Assembly: GCA_009699645.1 (NCBI GenBank)
Contig: WLNU01000005.1
Location: 1 to 26,744, forward strand
Origin: Actinomycetota bacterium
GTDB lineage: Bacteria; Actinomycetota; Actinomycetes; Nanopelagicales; Nanopelagicaceae
Length of the DNA: 26,744 nucleotides
Reading direction: 5' to 3'
Below, piece after piece: positions 23,186-26,744 of the stretch. Numbering within the stretch: the stretch's first letter is position 1; every line of letters begins with the position of its first letter. The position numbers were made by a program, and so were the translations under genes. The notes below the pieces were generated by a model. That model did no database searches. It was not told the DNA's origin and worked only from the letters and a program-made list of their open reading frames with translations.

Positions 23186-23989
23186 TTATGGGCGCCCTAA
23201 CCAGCGTGTAAAGAAGTAGGGAGTCAATACAGCACCAAAAATACCGCCGGCAAAGAGGGCAATACCCGGACGGTCAAAGAAGAAGAGATTTCCAACGATG
23301 CCTGAAAATATACTCCAAACTAAGAAGGCATCGACAGCTGAAAAAGATGCACCAACTTTTCGACGATCGCGCGGCAAAATTAAATGCAAGATAGCGATCA
23401 GGGCCATTCCAGATAAAAGCCAGCCGAAGGTATTTGACAATGGAATCTCAGGTTGAAAAGGAACATGTGCACCGTTTACTACCCATGTCCATCGACCCGA
23501 TGTGACCATCAATGGATCAAGAAATAGATCCCATGCAGCCATTGCAAATCCGCCGTAGAGAAAGACCCAATGCCCTGCAACACGTCTGGATGCAACTAAA
23601 ACTGGGTGCGCCATCATGACCCAGGCAAAGGGGACAACTAATGGAACAGAAAATAACTGAAAGCCAAGGTCGGGCGAGTATGAGTACTCTCCAAATGGCC
23701 ATGATGTGATGACGCCGATGTGTTCGATGATGAGGGCAAAGAGAAATGTGAAGCCAAGATAGATACATACATATCGGCCACCATAAGCAAGGAGTGCATG
23801 CAAGAGCATTGCACCTGCTCCCCAATAAACCACCGCGATTGTTAGTAAGCGCAAAGCCTCACCATTAACTAAGGGATAGACAATCTGTAGACCAATTGCG
23901 ATAGTTAAAACTGCGACCAACATGATATTCATACGACGTGAGATAGCCCGTCGGCGATTCCTGCGCGGTGAGTAGTGGCGGATCGACAT
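23186..23989 (-). CDS. cruF: CruF-like carotenoid 1',2'-hydratase (DUF422)
   Basis: A 267-residue polytopic membrane protein, about seven hydrophobic segments. It has the DUF422/CruF hallmarks IIEHIGVITSWPFGEYSYS, GFAMAAWDLFLDPLMV with SGRWTW, and IPLSNTFGWLLSG. CruF adds water across the 1',2' double bond of an acyclic carotenoid end, giving a tertiary hydroxyl. The first 20 residues are very basic (Arg-rich) and may lie upstream of the true start; Met20 is an alternative. No -10 box sits at leaderless distance, so it is likely expressed from the upstream CrtA gene's transcript, 27 nt away. Confidence 0.85.
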   Translation of the reverse strand: MSIRHYSPRRNRRRAISRRMNIMLVAVLTIAIGLQIVYPLVNGEALRLLTIAVVYWGAGAMLLHALLAYGGRYVCIYLGFTFLFALIIEHIGVITSWPFGEYSYSPDLGFQLFSVPLVVPFAWVMMAHPVLVASRRVAGHWVFLYGGFAMAAWDLFLDPLMVTSGRWTWVVNGAHVPFQPEIPLSNTFGWLLSGMALIAILHLILPRDRRKVGASFSAVDAFLVWSIFSGIVGNLFFFDRPGIALFAGGIFGAVLTPYFFTRWLGRP

Positions 23990-24001
23990 AGATGTAAGTC
24001 T

Positions 24002-24016
24002 GCCCTATGTCAGGGC
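24002..24016 (-). other. small hairpin between CrtA-like and CruF-like genes
   Basis: GCCCT-GACAT-AGGGC (minus strand): a 5-bp stem with a 5-nt loop in the 27-nt gap. No T-run follows, so it is not an evident terminator. It could stabilise the mRNA or affect translation of the CruF-like gene. Confidence 0.3.
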
Positions 24017-24673
24017 TTAGTCATTAATTGAGCCACGTATTTCTCGCACGGCAAAGCGGGAAAAGAGCTCCTCTGAGTACCAGTTATAGGTACTTGTGTC
24101 TGCAATCGCCTTTTGGTGCGCAGCGCCCTTATATGCAAAATTCTTAATAGCCTCACCAGACTCCCACAGTGAAAAAGTGCCCTGTAATCCAATAGGAGCT
24201 TCACCAATACCTATGGCAGATATCAATCCAGGAGCTGATTTCAACGACATTGTTACAGGTGGCACTGAACTCCAAAAACGCAGGTTTTGATGCCACTTTA
24301 TGCGCGCTCGTGTAATTGCAACAACTGGGCCAGTCCAATCCTTTACTGATCCAACAAAGGGTTCTTGCTTTGCCCATTGACCATGAGAAGATATTGGTTC
24401 AAGTACGGCGCGAAATTCACTCACACTATTTTTACGCCATTGCTTCACAACGAAAGATTGATTAAAGGCATCAATGTCTTGAACTTGTGCAATCAAACCC
24501 CAGCGAAGAGCGTTGGCATCGGCAGGAGTAAAACTCTCACCTTTGCCAGTTCCTAATGATTTAAAGAATCCAATGTTTTTGGATGAACGCAATACAAAGC
24601 GATCCATGGCCATTGCAACTAGTGCAAAAGGGATGCGGCTAGGAGTGATGGTCCAGAAGTAAGCAACGATCAT
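24017..24673 (-). CDS. crtA: CrtA-like carotenoid (spheroidene-type) monooxygenase
   Basis: A 218-residue protein matching the CrtA/spheroidene monooxygenase family throughout: MAMDRFVLRSSKNIGFFKSL at the start, GKGESFTPADANALRWGLIAQ, TRARIKWHQNLRFWSSVPPV, IGIGEAPIGLQGTFSLWES, and NWYSEELFSRFAV at the C-terminus. In phototrophs CrtA adds a keto group at C-2 of acyclic carotenoid ends using O2. Its start directly follows the YbaK-family gene's stop (TAA then ATG). Next to CruF, glycosyltransferase and CrtD-like genes, it would modify the uncyclised end. Substrate and position of oxidation here are inferred. Confidence 0.82.
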   Translation of the reverse strand: MIVAYFWTITPSRIPFALVAMAMDRFVLRSSKNIGFFKSLGTGKGESFTPADANALRWGLIAQVQDIDAFNQSFVVKQWRKNSVSEFRAVLEPISSHGQWAKQEPFVGSVKDWTGPVVAITRARIKWHQNLRFWSSVPPVTMSLKSAPGLISAIGIGEAPIGLQGTFSLWESGEAIKNFAYKGAAHQKAIADTSTYNWYSEELFSRFAVREIRGSIND

Positions 24674-25162
24674 TTAATCGCCAACGACCATAGAGATTGC
24701 ACCAGTTACTCGCGATAGTTCTGCAAAAGAGGTTGGGTAGACCGAGTGTGGGTGCCCAGCTGCTGCCCAAGCAACTTCATGTTCATTAAGTGCCACGTCT
24801 ATCAAAGTTATTTCAGGCTGATTAATCCAGCCAATGGGGGAGACGCCGCCAATTGAAAAGCCAGATGCATTCTTAACAAAGTCGGCATCGGCTCGGTGCA
24901 ATTTTTCAACCCCTAAGTTCTTAGCGACTAGGTCGGTATCAACACGATGGCGCCCGCTAGTAATAACTAGCAATGGATTGCCACTTGGGAGTTTGAAAAC
25001 GATGGAGGATGCTACTTGTCCAACTTCAATCCCCAAAGCATTGGCAGCATCTAGTGCTGTGCGGGCAGATTCCGAGAGAATTGTGGGTTCACCAGAGCAG
25101 CCAAGCTCTTTTAAAAGCGCAGTGACCCGAAGAACTGAAGGGTTAGTTAGAACATCTTCCAC
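24674..25162 (-). CDS. YbaK/EbsC family aminoacyl-tRNA deacylase
   Basis: A 162-residue YbaK-fold protein, freestanding editing-domain type, likely to hydrolyse mischarged tRNAs (Cys- or Ala-tRNAPro in characterised members). Hallmarks: VASSIVFKLPSGNPLLVITSG with the catalytic-region Lys, LGVEKLHRADADFVKNASGF, and SIGGVSPIGW. The C-terminus places AAGHPHSVYPTSF as in actinobacterial members. GTG start at 25162, 3 nt after the stop of the Fe-ADH gene; directly followed by the CrtA-like gene. Exact tRNA target not predictable. Confidence 0.9.
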   Translation of the reverse strand: MEDVLTNPSVLRVTALLKELGCSGEPTILSESARTALDAANALGIEVGQVASSIVFKLPSGNPLLVITSGRHRVDTDLVAKNLGVEKLHRADADFVKNASGFSIGGVSPIGWINQPEITLIDVALNEHEVAWAAAGHPHSVYPTSFAELSRVTGAISMVVGD

Positions 25163-25165
25163 GTC

Positions 25166-26344
25166 TTAAGCAACACGGCTCTCTAGTGTGAGTGCTGACA
25201 TAAATGCATCGACTACTTCTTGCTTGCTCCAAGGTTTTGGAGCTTGAGTAATAAAGTAGTCCTTTAATGCAATCTCAGCTAACTCATCGATATCTCCTTC
25301 AACAAAACCAAGGGATGAAAGTACTGGGAATTGCAGCTGGGCCAGGATCTTTCTCACAGCATTAACGCAACGAGATCCATCTTTAGTGCCATCTTGTGGC
25401 ACACCCATGGCATCGGCAATCCGATCCATCTTTTCAGGGACGATTTTGGCTTCACGTGTAAGGGTCTCAACTAAAACTAAACCAATTGTTAAACCATGTG
25501 GCACATGCTTGAGACCACCAATTGCTTGACCTAATGAATGCTCTGCTGTGCAGTCGGAGATATTCATCGTTAGGCCAGCCATCATGCTGCCTGATGACAT
25601 TCCAGCGCGGGCAGTTTTATCGTTGCCATCTTTAAAGGCAGCAACTAAAGCTGGAGTCATCATGCGAACTGCCTCATACCCGATTGCATCTCCAATTGGT
25701 GTTGAGCACTTAGCGATAATTCCAGCGATCGCTTGAGCAAGAGCGTCGATGCCAGTATTTGCTGTCATAGAAGGTGGCATTGAGTATGTAAGGACCGGGT
25801 CAACAAGTGCAACTTGTGCACGTAGGTTTCCATTAGCAATTCCTGCTTTGCGGCCCGCCTCTGGATCTGAAATGACAGAGCCACCAGATACTTCTGAGCC
25901 AGTTCCAGCCGAAGTTGGAAGTGCAATCAACGGCAAAGTTGGCGCTGGATAAACAGGAGCTTTAGATTGGAACTCACGGAATGTGCAGTTGAGTTGGGCG
26001 CATAAACGTGCCGCTTTTGCAGTATCGATGACAGAACCGCCACCGAGTGCTACAACGACATCAGAGCCGGCAGCCTTGAGTGCAGCGATTGAATCATCGA
26101 CCATTTGAATAGTTGGTTCACCCGCTGGCTTTTCAAACACTGTAACTGAAATACCTTGAGCGCTCTGCAGTTGGCTAATTAACTTTTCTGCAGCCGGGTT
26201 AAATCGTCCAATTCCTTCATCCACCATCAGGAAAACTTTGCTCGCACCTAGTTCGGCAATGACTGCTGGCAGAGTCTCTGCTACACCTTCTCCAAAGCGA
26301 ACTTTGACTGGGAGATGGTTATTAAAGGCTGAGATGTTGTCCAC
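25166..26344 (-). CDS. iron-containing alcohol dehydrogenase family protein with altered metal site
   Basis: A 392-residue group III (Fe-ADH) dehydrogenase. The NAD-binding region has GGGSVIDTAKA (101-111) and PTSAGTGSEVS (143-153). Aligning to E. coli FucO ligands: Asp200 is kept, but the first His is Gln204 (TGIDALAQAI instead of DALTHAI). His269 is kept, the catalytic His four residues on is Gln273, and His283 (VPHG) is kept. Two of the usual His residues are therefore Gln, so metal use and reaction may differ. Function: probably NAD(P)H-dependent alcohol/aldehyde conversion, substrate unknown. GTG start with AAGGAG 6 nt upstream. First gene of a run ending in carotenoid genes. Confidence 0.9.
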   Translation of the reverse strand: MDNISAFNNHLPVKVRFGEGVAETLPAVIAELGASKVFLMVDEGIGRFNPAAEKLISQLQSAQGISVTVFEKPAGEPTIQMVDDSIAALKAAGSDVVVALGGGSVIDTAKAARLCAQLNCTFREFQSKAPVYPAPTLPLIALPTSAGTGSEVSGGSVISDPEAGRKAGIANGNLRAQVALVDPVLTYSMPPSMTANTGIDALAQAIAGIIAKCSTPIGDAIGYEAVRMMTPALVAAFKDGNDKTARAGMSSGSMMAGLTMNISDCTAEHSLGQAIGGLKHVPHGLTIGLVLVETLTREAKIVPEKMDRIADAMGVPQDGTKDGSRCVNAVRKILAQLQFPVLSSLGFVEGDIDELAEIALKDYFITQAPKPWSKQEVVDAFMSALTLESRVA

Positions 26345-26484
26345 GGAGAGCTCCTTGATGGGTTTGTAATAGTTGATTCTATATCGGTTATCGCTCTATG
26401 GAGTAACACAGCATCAGGCAAGCCCACTAACAATCAGGTCAGAGCTAGGATTGCCACGCTTTCCCAGTTACCGTTACGACTCTT
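26345..26484. promoter_or_regulatory. divergent intergenic region of the Fe-ADH and MFS genes
   Basis: The longest gene-free stretch, 140 nt. For the minus strand it holds AAGGAG (26351-26356, 6 nt from the GTG) and TAGAAT (26376-26381) as a -10 box, giving a leader of about 25 nt. For the plus strand TAGGAT (26446-26451) is a candidate -10, but no box sits at leaderless distance from the ATG at 26485 and no Shine-Dalgarno is clear. No overlapping back-to-back boxes, unlike other divergent regions here. Confidence 0.45.
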
Positions 26485-26744
26485 ATGAGTATTGATTTAT
26501 TAATTAGTGCAACGCGTGCGCGTAAGGGGCTTTTGGCAACTTTTTTCTTTATGGGTGTTGTCTCTATGGCCTGGGTTGCTCGCATCCCTGAGATCCGTGA
26601 TGCCAATGGTTTAAATAATGGACAGCTGGGATTAATCCTTATTTCAAGCACGGTTGGGGCAATCCTTGGGGCGCAGTTAACTGGGCGCCTCGTGCACTCC
26701 TATGGAACTAAAGCAGTTATTCGTATTGCAATCATCATTATGCC
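26485..26744 (+). CDS. MFS transporter, N-terminal part (runs off right edge)
   Basis: Open from the ATG at 26485 to the window end, 86 codons. After a short basic start (SATRARKG) comes a first helix (about 15-30), then VARIPEIRDANGLNNGQLGL, a second helix, and AQLTGRLVHSYGTKAVIR. RIPxIRDxxGLxxGxLG followed by GxLVxxxGxR is typical of YbjJ-like major facilitator permeases. Substrate unknown. The opposite strand is also open over part of this stretch, but the permease reading has the recognisable pattern. Confidence 0.8.
   Translation, partial: MSIDLLISATRARKGLLATFFFMGVVSMAWVARIPEIRDANGLNNGQLGLILISSTVGAILGAQLTGRLVHSYGTKAVIRIAIIIM

Noticed and set aside
1..26744. CRISPR arrays, insertion sequences, prophage, tRNA or toxin-antitoxin genes
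   Set aside because: No regularly spaced repeats, transposase motifs, cloverleaf-like stretches or paired small genes were seen; gaps between genes are too short for most of these.

Overview
The window reads as a chromosomal segment of a streamlined, fairly low-GC actinobacterium, most like the freshwater acI (Nanopelagicales, Planktophila/Nanopelagicus) group. This is inferred from actinobacterial-type proteins (class II DAHP synthase, group III phosphofructokinase, PASTA-domain Ser/Thr kinase, CrtYc/CrtYd heterodimeric cyclase), an AT-leaning composition, very short intergenic gaps and overlapping convergent genes. No rRNA, tRNA, insertion sequence, prophage or CRISPR array was seen, and no gene-free stretch exceeds about 140 bases.

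Layout. (1) 1-4764: the start of an MFS transporter (minus) diverges from an inositol-phosphatase-family gene. Then comes a plus-strand housekeeping run: rplS, lepB, rnhB, dprA, era. yraN and comM, which other actinobacteria carry between rnhB and dprA, are absent. (2) 4741-7120, minus: an EamA transporter preceded by a 22-codon small ORF, then xylulokinase. (3) 7218-10115, plus: a phosphofructokinase with PPi-type residues, class II DAHP synthase and Ogt. (4) 15867-10089, minus: a TPP riboswitch with a PnuC-family (PnuT-like) transporter and a P-loop kinase, then a PASTA Ser/Thr kinase, endonuclease IV, a second EamA transporter and a threonine aldolase. (5) 15980-24673: a carotenoid island. 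crtYc-crtYd (plus) face crtE-crtI-crtB (minus). A CDP-alcohol phosphatidyltransferase diverges from crtE. A second minus operon encodes a CrtA-like monooxygenase, a CruF-like hydratase, a family 2 glycosyltransferase and a second CrtI-like desaturase. (6) 26344-24674: an iron-ADH-family protein and a YbaK-family deacylase lead into that second operon. A partial MFS gene runs off the right edge.

How it fits together. CrtE, CrtB, CrtI and CrtYc/Yd would make lycopene and a cyclised carotene. CruF, the CrtI paralogue, CrtA and the glycosyltransferase look like a tailoring set for the uncyclised end, so the inferred product is a monocyclic, hydroxylated (possibly keto) carotenoid glycoside. The TPP riboswitch indicates thiamine salvage by uptake.

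The most striking non-coding pattern is regulatory. Many genes have a TANNNT box ending 6-7 nt before the start codon, the arrangement expected for leaderless mRNAs. At three divergent intergenic regions two oppositely oriented boxes share a central TA, which implies compact bidirectional promoters; a fourth region carries the same 10-mer. Functional calls are by reading the sequence against known family motifs; no database search was run.
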